From assembly GCF_026914265.1 (NCBI RefSeq), contig NC_069133.1, positions 9,121,937-9,185,936 of the forward strand: DNA of 64,000 nt. Direction: 5' to 3'. Below are positions 38,001-50,475 of the stretch, one piece after another. The notes under the pieces are model-generated. The model worked only from the letters and a program-made list of their open reading frames with translations, ran no database searches and had not been told where the DNA came from. The stretch's first letter is position 1; every line of letters begins with the position of its first letter. This DNA is from Mya arenaria. Lineage: Eukaryota > Mollusca > Bivalvia > Myida > Myidae. A program made the position numbers and the translations under genes.

Positions 38001-41000
38001 GCACCAGTCAATTGTAACCACGGCCCTCAGTGCCGGGGAATAGCGGGGACTCTGACTTTCGTCCAGCCAACCCCAGGTAAAATCCCGTCCTGCGGGTGCT
38101 GGTAAATTCTCCGCCAAATGACCCGCACCCGGGGACATCCTAGGTAAGGCCCAGATATTTTCGGCGCGAAAACAAAACGACCGCATTCACCCGGCACTGA
38201 GGGGCCACCTAAAAGGTAAAAACACGGCTCATATACCCCGTTATCCCCTCGGACCTTGGGGCGTGGTTACAATTGACTGGTGCAATAAACGAAATTGTTT
38301 CCAGAGCAGCAGCGGTTCAGTCACGTACACCAGTAAACAAAATACGGTGCATGAAATATTTGGCTTTGAGTGGGCTATTTTAATCAATGAACATATTTCA
38401 AGTTATGCAACGATTTAATTCATTTGTTTCTACGTGTATTTCATGTATTACATATTGAATCGTTCTATTTAGGGGGCGACAGCGCGACCATAGGATCGTT
38501 TAACCAACTTACAGTCACCGTAAACCAAATACAATGCACGAATAACTTGCATTTGATTGGCATGTTTGAATACGGATGGACAATACATTAAATAACAAAA
38601 TAACAATAAAGTTCGAAATGTTATTTCAGCTCGAAAAACAATCGCTGTATTGTTAGTGCCTTTGTGTCGTCATCGGCGTTGGTGTTGGCGTCGTCGACGT
38701 GATCTTCCAAAAACTTAAACATTAGCCATATTAACTAAGATGCCGCCCGAGATATTTACATAAAAATGTTGCCAGCCACAATTGGCGTGTGTTTAGCAAG
38801 GTTAATCACTCTGACTTAGGAAGTGTTGTGCCCCCTTTTAAAGAAATAAAACAACAGAGGGATATTGTGATCATCCGTGTGGTGTTGATTGTACTATAAT
38901 GATGGTGTTCTGTTTCAGGGCGGGCTAAAAGACTTCGCCTGTGGCCTAAACATGCAGAGCGATGATATTGTGAGTACTTACAGTCAGTCTTCCTTGGGCC
39001 ATCCGAAAGGTTGACATCCATCCGTTATTTACCAGAAATATATCATAAGATCTACAAGTAAAGCCAAGATACACAGTAGCGAATAACAATTGCAATATAT
39101 ACTTTAAGGTAGCACATCCCTAATGAAAACCTCCAAATGAAATGCTTTAGCCTATGTTGTTAAGCACAGGACTACAATGATAACATTAAAATAAGATTAT
39201 GTCCTTTTGGGCTGATGCAAGAGACAACATTAAATTAAGAGTATGTCCTTTTTGGCTGGTGCATCAATCGGTTTTTTGACATCTTCAAACCTTTGTTTAC
39301 GATAGGACCCAACCGTACGAGCAAAGACTATATACACCAAAGGATGTTTCAAAAGTATCGCCGACATCATGCGGGACAACGTGCTGGTAGTGGGGGCTGT
39401 GCTCATCGGAATCTTTATTCCCCAGGTAATTAAGCAAGACACTACCACATTTGAGTATTGATAAAAATCTCAGTGTAGTTTGTAATGGGTTGGATTGCAC
39501 TTCAGTCGAAATCTGTTATGTCGAAATTGGTTACCTCGATATTCAGGTTATTTCGAAAAAATAAGGGTCCTGAATTTATTTCTTCTGCTTCTGTATAAAT
39601 TCAATCTTCATATGGCGAATATATCAGCTCGACTATTCAAAGAATAAGAACTACTCGCCCCGACGTCGGGGTCTGCGTCGGCGTCCGGAGTTTTAGGGCA
39701 AGTTGGCAGTTTCACTTATAACTCCAATTCTCTTCATTCAACTAACTTAAAACTTCACACAATTGTTCAAGACAATATGAAGTTACATAACTCCATGTTA
39801 TCCGAAATACAAATTGTGGTCCCTGATCGACTTAGAAACTTTAGTTTAGAAAGTCTTAGGGCACATTTTGTCAGGTTAAAGTTTCAATTGACATAATACG
39901 TCACACCCCTGTTTGCGGCAATTACACAACTAGGTTACACAACTCTAAATTAACTATAAAAACAAATTATGGCCCTAAATCGACCTAAAAGGTTTGGTTA
40001 AAGTTTTTAGACAACTTTTGATTTTTACTCAGATCTCAAATACTGCTCATTCAAAATACTTTATTCTTGACACAGTAGCCATCACACAATAAGTCTACAT
40101 AACTACATATTAACCAATTATTTTGTTGCTTTGGGCTGGTGCATTTTTATACTTTTAACAAGGTTTTCACAAAATGAGACCTCGTTATTAGAATGACGTG
40201 CGTCGTTGTTCAGGCGGGCCGACGGGAGGGCGGCGTCAAACTCATCTATGGGATCGAATAATATTAGTTATGTTTGACATAAAGTTACCAAAATTAGTAT
40301 ATTGGATGTGTTTATGAAGACCTTTCATGGGAGTGCGTTTGGGGCCTCTATGGTCGCTGTGGAAACAAAACTTAGGGCATACCGATAGGTGTTCATGCAA
40401 TGTTTTGAAATAGCTCTGTAAACGAAATTGCGTATATTAAGGACAACATTTAAAAATAAATGACAGTTCATGCTTGGTTCTAAGATTTCCGAAGCACATT
40501 TCGCCTCGATTGAAAATTTGTGACACGCATTCCAAATAAACTACAGAACTGTCTAACAAAATAAAGGTACCAAATAACGGGGGAAATTGGGCGCTGGAAC
40601 ATGGTCGATGTTACGAAATTTAATTGTTTAATTATTGAGAGAAACTAAACAAAAATACATACCGTCTCACTGGGCGCTGCCATTTTTTAATGCTTGGTAC
40701 CAAAACAATAAACCACGTGATTACCGCCTCTGTTTCTTGTTTACCTTTAAATTTGTCTTTTGATTGTGTTTGACAGACAAATAATATTGCATTTAGGTGT
40801 TCAAGTCACCGGTTAAATCGAATTTGGCCGACATCTTAACATAGACAGAAATGATAGAATATGTGCGTCCTGCTTAATCAACGAGAACAGGCTTTTATTA
40901 GAAGATGAATTTCATGTGTTTTTCATATGCCCAAGGTTCTCTACTGCAAGAAATCAGTTTTTATTTACCTGGTACACGGGTCGATCTGACCTACATGCCT

Positions 41001-41745
41001 TTTACAGACTCCTAAAGTCAGATAATAGTTTTGTTATTCGACAAGTGGCAATATTTATTTTTTACTTGTTAAAAATGGCTGATTGAAGTTTGTAAACAAT
41101 TTGTATTAAGCAATGACACCACTTTATTGTAATTAATGATGTATATATTATAGTATGTCTTTTGGGCCGGAGGCCTTTATGTACTGAATAAAGTTGAGTT
41201 GAGTTGAGTTAAATAACTGAAAATAATTGTCCATACAATGTAATACTCAAGAATAAATTGTTGGCTGAAATTCTGGTGACCTTTCCAACGATTCGGGATA
41301 AGACGCATTTACGTGTCCAAATTTTGGGATAATGTGCAGGCATAGGCCGGTTGCAAATGCAATTTGTATTTGTCGTAGCTAGCCCCTTAAATTTTAGGAC
41401 AATGTAAAGAAATCGGAAAAAAACAATGATTGTAGTCGAGAGAACATTAAACGGTATAACGCGGATATGTGACATCAGCATCATGAGGATAAGAATATGT
41501 GACCTTTTCGTATGGCTATAAAATGGCTTGCTAGAAAAGGTGTGCTTTTAATATATATTCCCATCTTAATTCAAACATTTAATTGGGGTGGGCATCATAC
41601 GTAACAAATGTTAAAACAGTGATGATTATATATACCATATAAAAAAGGTTATGTATATTTTCAGTTGATCATGACATGGATGGCTCGGACACTCATTGGT
41701 CAGATCAGAGTCCAGCGACAAAAGTGGAACCAACGACCTCGGTAA
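26941..41745 (+). CDS. Tetraspanin B, seven coding exons, 285 aa
   Basis: Exons are 26941-27021 (or 31366-31446 as alternative), 32425-32613, 34678-34866, 35799-35945, 38919-38969, 39306-39425 and 41665-41745, all phase 0. Topology is as in tetraspanin A: TM1 across exons 1-2, TM2 and the loop GPFRENVGVLRA, TM3 in exon 3, then a large loop with CCG (C156, C157), NCS, PYSCC (194-198), C210 and GC (C233), and TM4 across exons 6-7. All eight loop cysteines are kept. No frame break is seen, so both copies look functional. The best family call is tetraspanin; subfamily and partners cannot be told from this sequence alone. Confidence 0.9.
27022..28854. other. Intronic sequence after the distal first exon
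   Basis: 27770-28620 aligns with intron 1 of gene A. No copy of exon 2 lies between the two first exons. Confidence 0.55.
28855..29221. mobile_element. Foldback MITE
   Basis: About 367 bp. Ends are taaaagctgcaccctcac and gtgagagtgcagcttta. Internal arms pair around aaccgttactaacggttt, and aaaacatcaatttttgaac mirrors the left half. Non-coding, same family as 31526 and 52730. Confidence 0.85.
29222..31365. other. Intronic stretch with AT microsatellite
   Basis: Holds a degenerate ATACCATAAATAT-type repeat (30290-30660) and sequence near 31000-31365 resembling the upstream flank of the other first exons. No other gene. Confidence 0.5.
30285..30662. repeat. AT-rich satellite and (TA)n microsatellite
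   Basis: Degenerate cataaatatataccat units lead into nearly pure (TA)n at 30537-30588 and 30600-30662. Length is probably unreliable in assembly. Confidence 0.9.
31366..31446 (+). CDS. Second candidate first exon of tetraspanin B
   Basis: 27 codons, MKLPGQDSSEVNLVSKYVLF and on, donor GTAAGT at 31447. Frame, length and donor match the exon at 26941. It lies only 978 bp from exon 2. Either it is an alternative promoter and exon, or it is the true first exon and the distal one is a relic. Confidence 0.75.
31526..31889. mobile_element. Foldback MITE
   Basis: Ends ttaaagctgcactctaacag and gagagtgcagctttaaa. Same family as 28855-29221, with the centre at the gtaacggttt region. It lies in the intron after the proximal first exon. 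Confidence 0.85.
32041..32110. repeat. (TG)n microsatellite before exon 2
   Basis: CT then TG repeat. A short GT run sits at the matching place in gene A (9645), followed in both by ccgccgaaaagcgaat. Confidence 0.9.
32425..32613 (+). CDS. Tetraspanin B exon 2
   Basis: 63 codons: IVALAVVALMTYVLVV finishes TM1, KEKKVEEAYDFFLDPS is the short loop, CILCLFGCVALLASLVGWW is TM2, then GPFRENVGVLRA. Acceptor cttccag, donor GTGAGT. Confidence 0.92.
32614..33449. other. Start of intron 2 of tetraspanin B
   Basis: AT-rich. The LINE and the 905-bp element seen in gene A's intron 2 are both absent, so those insertions came after the duplication or were lost here. Confidence 0.55.
33450..34677 (+). repeat. 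3'-splice-site minisatellite, copy B
   Basis: The core unit is 30 bp, tgcgataataaccgtgtacc followed by tgtgtttcag, with higher-order 60- and 120-bp blocks at 33900-34240. More than 20 units keep tttcag. The array ends at the true acceptor ctacctgtgtttcag of exon 3. A 30-bp period without stops produces long open frames in two registers (33642-34358 and 33788-34333) that I do not call genes. Confidence 0.92.
34678..34866 (+). CDS. Tetraspanin B exon 3 (TM3)
   Basis: 63 codons beginning YVWMMTILFFLQIAFVIIIF and ending DDDLRDLVNYFQET. Acceptor tgtgtttcag is the last copy of the upstream array; donor gtgcgt. Confidence 0.93.
34867..35798. other. Intron 3 of tetraspanin B
   Basis: Patchy alignment with 14564-15306. 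No additional feature recognised. Confidence 0.5.
35799..35945 (+). CDS. Tetraspanin B exon 4 (CCG exon)
   Basis: 49 codons starting FACCGTSDNDEGYKDW and ending PYSCCFPNE. CCG, NCS and PYSCC are all present. Acceptor ctgcag, donor GTAAGC. Confidence 0.94.
35905..36915 (+). repeat. 5'-splice-site / exon-end minisatellite, copy B
   Basis: About 12 units of roughly 60-95 bp begin with the real exon end. Each carries cgctcttctgctccgtgcca, tactc, ttgtgaggtaagctaaccgt, and tagtgaccctgaacggtcat. Several units still read FCSVPYSC in the exon frame followed by GAG and GTAAGC. In two units the donor is lost (gaggtatcac). It corresponds to 15454-17060 in gene A. Confidence 0.92.
36916..38918. other. 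Rest of intron 4 of tetraspanin B
   Basis: Holds the GC-rich MITE at 38000-38284 and dispersed-repeat fragments (catactaacaacc near 37266; cacgatttagtggtcatcat near 37806, also at 56430). 38285-38700 aligns with gene A near 16660-17330. No additional exon. Confidence 0.5.
38000..38284. mobile_element. GC-rich MITE with ~22-bp inverted ends
   Basis: The left end tgcaccagtcaattgtaacc continues acg; the right end mirrors it as cgtggttacaattgactggt then gca. The interior is much more GC-rich than its surroundings (ccccaggtaaaatcccgtcc, cccgcacccggggac). Absent from the equivalent gene A intron. Non-coding; no clear target duplication. Confidence 0.85.
38919..38969 (+). CDS. Tetraspanin B exon 5
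   Basis: 17 codons, GGLKDFACGLNMQSDDI. It shares ACGLNMQ with gene A exon 5 and has two more codons at the 3' end. Acceptor tctgtttcag, donor gtgagt. Confidence 0.85.
39306..39425 (+). CDS. Tetraspanin B exon 6
   Basis: 40 codons: DPTVRAKTIYTKGCFKSIAD with the last loop cysteine, then NVLVVGAVLIGIFIPQ into TM4. Donor gtaatt. Confidence 0.91.
39426..40799. other. First part of intron 6 of tetraspanin B
   Basis: Contains a single unit-like stretch (about 40250-40375) of the repeat that is tandem in gene A. No exon found. Confidence 0.5.
40800..41214 (+). mobile_element. 5'-truncated LINE tail
   Basis: Encodes DRICASCLINEN, then DEFHVFFICPRF, the CxxC...H...C block seen in the LINEs at 12400 and 21000. 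It ends gggccggaggccttt, aataaa, then (gagtt)n. The 3' phrase matches the LINE at 21330, so both may belong to one clade. The left edge is approximate. Absent from gene A's intron 6. Confidence 0.8.
41665..41745 (+). CDS. Tetraspanin B exon 7 and stop
   Basis: LIMTWMARTLIGQIRVQRQK then WNQRPR and TAA: end of TM4 and a basic tail. Acceptor attttcag. Confidence 0.91.
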   Translation: MIMTWMARTLIGQIRVQRQKWNQRPR

Positions 41746-42467
41746 CCGTCAGTCCTTGATGCGCATGCGCAGTGGCCATGATCGTTTTACATATCTCGGA
41801 ACACTTCGGTGAATTCCGTAATGCTTGAGACGGTCATGCAACGATTGTTATACAATGTACATAGACAAATTTGGTCATAAATATGCGGTCTTATTGTTAG
41901 ATTCATTTAGGTACATACTTGTGTTACCTTTCTTTATATACCTTAAAGAGAGACATCCAATGAGTATGTGCAAGTATAATAACCTTTCCGTATAAGTATT
42001 GACCTGACTGACATTTGCTCCTTTTACTGGAATCATATGTACCTTGTTCAAGGACATGCTTTACACAGGCATCTGAATCATTGTTTGTCGTATATCAAAG
42101 ACATTAAATATCTTCAGATGTGTTGTTTATCTCATTGTATATACCCAAAATGGTTTTAAACAACATATTTGTGACAAACAATGATTCAGATGCCTGTGAT
42201 ACTTTACATGTGCTCAAATGTTCAACGTTGCTGCCATACAGCTCAAACACAACCGTACATCATTTGTATTCCTGGTTTTGTTCTACTGTTCTTGTTAACA
42301 CGTCTTCGCCGTCTACATTTGTTTATAACATTGTTTAAATGTTACTAATAAAATATGGAAATGTTTTCAGAAAATTGTTAAATAAATGATCACTGTTGAA
42401 TATCTAGTATTCGTCGGTAGTCATACAATATAAACGCTCGATATTCGAATAAGGGGCTTAACTCGAC

Positions 42468-42748
42468 AATTATTTCAGGGCCGGCTCCAAACAAGTCATT
42501 GTTTGGGGGACTTATTAGGGGTAGGCTCGGGAGGAGTGTCCCATCCCTTTTGAAGAAAATTTTGATTTTTGTAGATGGAATGGTGTAATTTCCAGAACTA
42601 CTTGACTAATTGATAGCACATTATTATGATTATTAAAATATACGAATTTTTCCAGCAGATAGGCATTACAGCACACTCTTTGGCCTCATAGTTGTGCGAT
42701 TTCCTACTTCTTTACATATCAGTTTACATGAATCCTTGAGAATTATTT
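42468..42748. mobile_element. 265-bp hAT-like element with perfect 8-bp target duplication
   Basis: The sequence aattattt is present at 42468-42475 and 42741-42748. The insert starts cagggccggctcc and ends aatccttgag. An 8-bp duplication and a CAGGG start are typical of hAT transposons. Copy A (near 21738) is uninterrupted at this site (gacgattatctaagtcagag), giving a natural empty site. Confidence 0.78.
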
Positions 42749-43024
42749 AAGTCAAGAGTTATGGACTTTGCTACATACGTGCGCATTGTCACTGGTAATA
42801 TATGTACAAAGTTCCATGGCATTAACTTGAACGTGTATAAAGTAATGGCCAAGTTACAGATTTGCACGATCCGTTCAACCCATCAAGGGACATAACTAGT
42901 CAGTAAATAAAGCCAGAGTTACGGGGTTGGCTACAAAGGTTCATATTTTCATGAGTAACTAGTGAACATAGTTTCATGTCAATAGCTTGAAAGGTTATTA
43001 AACGATGGCCAGGTAAAGGGACTT

Positions 43025-43065
43025 TGTCGGACCGTATTTGGTACAAAAACGAATATGGTACAAAT
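43025..43065 (+). repeat. Left terminal inverted repeat
   Basis: 41 bases identical to the reverse complement of 51998-52038. Starts TGTCGG. Confidence 0.93.
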
Positions 43066-43260
43066 GTACCATATTCGGTCGAATATGGTACAAATGTACC
43101 ATATTCGGACCGAATATGGTACAATTTTCGACCGAATATGGTACAAACATTGTACCATATTCGGTTGGAATAAGTTTTTCTATGCTCGCCAAAACGTATT
43201 TGGTACATACCAAAAAAACTCATAAAATGAAAATGGCCTACGTATATGGTACATAAATTA
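43051..43260. repeat. Left subterminal palindromic motif cluster
   Basis: The 11-mer GAATATGGTAC or its complement occurs seven times exactly, in alternating orientation, with looser copies at 43190 and 43240. Spacing and alternation suggest transposase-binding sites. Confidence 0.85.
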
Positions 43261-43352
43261 TGTATTTCTTAATAAATGAAATAGTCTGCCAATGTGTAAA
43301 CTTTTTTTCAAACTCAAATACATTGTATTAACCTAATATTGGAAGTGACAAA

Positions 43353-43355
43353 AGT

Positions 43356-43423
<68 letters not shown>

Positions 43424-43424
43424 A
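43353..43424. repeat. (ATC)n / (GTC)n microsatellite
   Basis: ATC repeat switching to GTC. It mirrors, in reverse complement, the GAT-rich tract inside the right end of the element. Confidence 0.92.
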
Positions 43425-43486
43425 ACTAGCAGTAACAGAAACAGCTAACCTAACCACACTTTACATGGATTTTGCTGGTTGTGTAA

Positions 43487-43740
43487 CTGTTTCGCCGGCT
43501 AGCTCAGTCGGTTGCGCGTCAGATTGGCACGCAGGCGGCCTGGGTTCGATTCCCGGGCGGGCCAGATACTTTCGTGGAGATTGGTCACGAAATGATTTCT
43601 ACGGCCATTCTTCCCCTACCGCTGTTTCAAGTAGGGCAGTTGTCAATTACTGGCGAATGTATCTGCTTAGTACTGGTTACTAAGTACTAGTACTCTAAGA
43701 CTAGAGACGTGCTTGCTCCAGGTAACTCTGTAAAAGTTTG
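43487..43740 (+). mobile_element. tRNA-headed SINE, copy 2
   Basis: The head has tagctcagtcggttgcgcg and ggttcgattcccgggcggg; the body has tttctacggccattc and cttagtactggtta. The head is more decayed than in the copy at 1098, with no credible anticodon stem. Nested in the 9-kb transposon. Confidence 0.78.
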
Positions 43741-43974
43741 AGGATTATCGCATTTTGGTTATGTTCATAGAGTGTGAACTTGTAAGGGTAAAGGTAGGCG
43801 AGCAAATCCATGAAGCGCGCCAGCGCTTCTTGGAAAATTTGATCGTTTAATACCCCTCGGTATTAATGCTTATATTTTAATACATTTTAATAATAATTGG
43901 TAGCTTTTGTCCAGATATGATTGCTTTAAGCAAACGTCGTTGCAGGAATGTCGACGTCGCATTCGATTGGTCGA

Positions 43975-44300
43975 ATGACGTCGCGTCAGCCATATTAATG
44001 ATTTCGTGCATTGTTTGGGTCAATCTAAAACTTCTGACAAGAAGATATTGCATGAGAAAATCCGAAAAATAAACAAGAAATTGGGCCGAAAAAATAACTA
44101 ACGAAATTCATATTTCATGCATTTGCAGTTGTTTTACGATAGAATTTCTTCGATATAATTCAATATCCTTTGGTCAGTAGTTTTAGATTGACCCAAACAA
44201 TTCACAAGATCATTAATAGCAATTTTCAAATTTTTAAAACTTTTTTTTTCGAAAGTGTATTTTCACCAAAATCCGATTTAAGAGATTTTGAGCTCTTTTA
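43975..44300. mobile_element. Foldback repeat, partial
   Basis: gggtcaatctaaaacttctgac at the left faces agttttagattgacccaaac at the right, followed by cgaaagtgtattttcaccaa. Same family as 46619-47060. Confidence 0.65.
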
Positions 44301-44393
44301 AATGAATATATCTCTCCAAAAATAAGGATGTTTGACTGGCTGCTTTAGACAGGTGTGACTGTATTCCTAAACATTAGGCGAAAAGAAAAAAAT

Positions 44394-45142
44394 TGTCTGG
44401 TTCCGGTGACCCGACCCTACCTATTTTTTTCGCCCGACCCTAAACTTTTTTTTATTTGAATACGAAAAAATTGGTCCGATTTTTTACTCAATATTCAAGA
44501 GAATTGTAAAGAACGTTTTTAAAGCGTTCATGTAAACATTCTAAAAATAAAACAAAACTTAATAATTTTAGTTTAAGTTTTGAATCTATAATATGTTGTC
44601 TTGATTAAGGGAAAGTAAATTTTGAAAATAGAAATACATTGATCTTGTGGCAAGGTTCGAATCAAAACCTCATATTTTTAAATAAATGTACGATTTTGCA
44701 CAGCACTAAAGCATTCAACGTAAAGCATTCCCTGCGACTTCTTTTTACGCTGATATTCAGTCAATTTAAAATGTTCTACAACCCATGATTTTGCCATATA
44801 GTTGCATAAATACTGTACTAGTCATAGCAAGCACCGAAAATGGTCTCGTTTATAGCGAATTATATTTTCAAAATATAACACGTACAGAAAGAAACAATTA
44901 TTAAACCTATAGGGTTAAATGTGCATAAAACTCCTCCAGCTTGCACACTATGCATGTTTACAGTACATAAAAAGCTTAGTGTTGCACGCACAGAAGACTT
45001 TAATCACACAAAATATACATTAAAATAACGTTATTATATCACCTTTCACTCAGCATCAGTATAAATAAATAAATAAATAAAATAAAAAGAAATGCCGACC
45101 TACCCTACCTACTTTTTGGGGGCATGTCACCGGAACCAGACA
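44394..45142. mobile_element. ~750-bp MITE with tgtctggttccggtgac ends
   Basis: Left end tgtctggttccggtgac and right end gtcaccggaaccagaca are inverted copies, followed on each side by CCTACCTA-type sequence. No coding capacity. Nested within the 9-kb transposon. Confidence 0.82.
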
Positions 45143-45639
45143 TAATGTTTTATTTGGCCTTACTTTGTAAAGTTGATTTGTCGTTCCGACGTCATATTGC
45201 TGAGAAGCCGACAAAGCTTTGAAGTTTCCGATTTTTTCTTTGATAACGTGCCGCTTTAAAAAGGCGGGAATTTTGCACACGAGTCTTACTCAGAAGTCAG
45301 TAACCATATTTGACTTGGCGGTCGGCAAGAAAAGTTGTGATTTTCGACTAGAAAGAATTGAAATCCAAACTTTCTTCAAACTTCAAAAGAATTCTTGACA
45401 GTAAGTACTGTACATAATTTTAATTTTCAGTTGTCTTAATATGCATTGATGTTTTAACATGCATTGATTTTTATGTTTTATGCCCCCCCCCTCAGAGTGC
45501 ATTTGCAGTTGTCCGTCCGTCTATCCAATTGTCCGTGGCATTCCTTCCGGGTGCGTAACTCCTAAACTGCTAAAATATTTAAGCTACAGTCATGAAACTT
45601 CATGAAAAATGTTGTCCATCATCAGCTCTCAAGATACAT

Positions 45640-46060
45640 TTCAGCTCACCTGAGCACAAAGTGATCAAGGTGAGCTATTGTGATGGCAAGTTGTCCATCG
45701 TCCGTGCGTGCGTGCGTCCGTACGTGCGTCCGTCAACAATTTCTTCAAACGATTTCTCCTCCTAACCCGCTAAGCCAAATTCAATGAAACTTGGCAGGAA
45801 TAGTCCTTGCATCAAGCTCTACCAAAGTTGTTCAAAGAATTCCATTTCATGAAGAACTCTGGTTGTCATGGCAACGAAAAGGCAAATCATAGTGAAATCT
45901 TTAAAAATATTCTTGTCCGAAACTGCAAGGCCTTGAGGTTTGATATTTGGTATGTGACATAATTTTGGTATGTGACATAATTTTGGGGTCCTATACTAAG
46001 ATTGTTCAAATTATGCCCCTGGGGTAAAAATTGGCACCGTCCCGTGCCTGTGTTGAATAT
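45640..46060. repeat. Dispersed repeat with cgtgcgtccgt tract
   Basis: Phrases gctcacctgagcacaaagtg and aaattcaatgaaacttggca look like an interspersed family. I see no second full copy in the window, so this call rests on style and is weak. Confidence 0.4.
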
Positions 46061-46398
46061 TTACATAATATACATCTGCATACTTCTACTGTTTCATTTT
46101 TGTTAACTTTTCTTCTGAAAACAAAATGCACGAACTCCCAAGCCAAACATTGGGCAAGATTTGCCCATGAAAACAGACATTTATTTTAAAGATTCATAAA
46201 TAAATTATATACCGACTGGTAAAGCTTGTCAGACGTTAGCATTTCAAATTGCAATGCTTTTTTAGTTCATTTACGTTCAAATGACTGTGTGGATTTCCAT
46301 ATAACCCAGAAAATAAACGCTAATCACTGTAAAATGAAAATTAAAGTAAAAAGCAGCATAAAATAAATGAAAACATACTTGAAATACTTATACTGCTC

Positions 46399-46430
46399 TG
46401 TCGGACAGTATTTGGTACAAAAACGCTTAG
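46399..46430 (+). repeat. Internal copy of the transposon terminus
   Basis: tgtcggacagtatttggtac followed by aaaaacg matches the first 27 bases of the terminal repeat with one change. It could be the end of a shorter element (46399-52038) nested at one border of the larger one, or a relic of a related copy. Confidence 0.75.
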
Positions 46431-46618
46431 TTTAACTATATAATTATTATATAGAGAAATTTAAAAATATATATCTTTTTCTCTAAAACCACTTTGCCCA
46501 GAGCTTTGATATTTGTTATGTGACATTTTCTATTGAACTTTCGACTTTTGATGAATTAAACCTTGACCAAGTGACTTAATTTTGAAGCTTTTGCCTTTAT
46601 TTTCCTTACAGTTATTAC

Positions 46619-47060
46619 AGCTCAATCTGATTTTGGTGAAAAATACACTTTCGAAAAAAATTGTTTCAAAAGTCGCTATTAAAGTATTAATGATTTTGTG
46701 AATTGTTTTCGGTTAATCTAAAACTACTGACCAAAGGATATTGAATTATATCGAAGAAATTCTATCGTAAAACAACTGAAAATGCATGGAAAATGGATTT
46801 CGCGTTAGATCTACTAACGCGATATTTTCGGCCTATTCCATTCCTATTCAATAAATAGGACAAAAATACCAATTTTGGTGTATTTTAATTGAAAAATAAA
46901 AAATCTTGTTATTTTTTCGGATTGTATTTGATGTCATGCAATGTCCTCTGGTCAGTATTTTTAGATTAACCCAAACAATTCACAAAATCATTAATAGCGA
47001 CTTTTGGAAACAATTTTTTTCGAAAGTGTATTTTCCACCAAAATCAGATCGAGCTCCTTT
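46619..47060. mobile_element. Foldback MITE upstream of the integrase ORF
   Basis: gctcaatctgattttggtg at the left and caccaaaatcagatcgagct at the right are inverted. Arms continue with acactttcgaaaa and its complement, and with gttaatctaaaa and ttttagattaac. It ends about 420 bp before the ORF. Confidence 0.78.
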
Positions 47061-47482
47061 AATCTGTAGATTTGAACATTTTAAATTTTATGGAGTTTAT
47101 AGGTCTTTGACCTTCGAACCCTGCCTAGTCGTGACTTCTGGTGAGCGACCTAGGCCCCCAGGGCCCCTTCTTTATATCCCTTCCATCCACGTAGCATTGG
47201 TTTCTACAGACCGTTTGTCCGTTGACCGCCATAAGTTTGCCCGCTATTTTTCCCCTGAATTTGAATTCGGCTGGATTTCAATGAAACTTTACATGAAGTA
47301 CTTGCTACTTTCATTGCGCATATTGCCCGGAAGTTCGGATTGTAAATTTTAGCGGAGCTATCAGACGAGTGATTTTAGCTCAGCTCATGTCGTGAGACAT
47401 TCGTTTTCGACACGCGGTGTTCAATACAAGCTCTATTAACTAATGAAGTATAAATGTATAATAACTTATTATATTATTTCAG

Positions 47483-50141
<2,659 letters not shown>

Positions 50142-50475
50142 AATATACATGTATATCGGTGTTTGGAAACCTGTTATGTTATTTTTGTGATTGATGATTA
50201 TGTTCTTCTACCGGAAATTTGTTGTCATTTGCTCATTTAATGGTAACTTTTTACGAAGCACATTTGGGATATTTTGGCTGCTACTAAAATGAATGTATAT
50301 ATGTATATTATGTCTGGTCAAAATGCTACAGTTGGATTAAAATTTAAATGCTGTTCTATGTTCTTCAATATTACTTTGAAAAATCCTGTCAGTATACCAA
50401 TAAATGAAAAAAGTACAAGTTTGTTGAATCTCTTGAATGAAACAAATTATAAAATACAAAATGTAAAATGAATAT

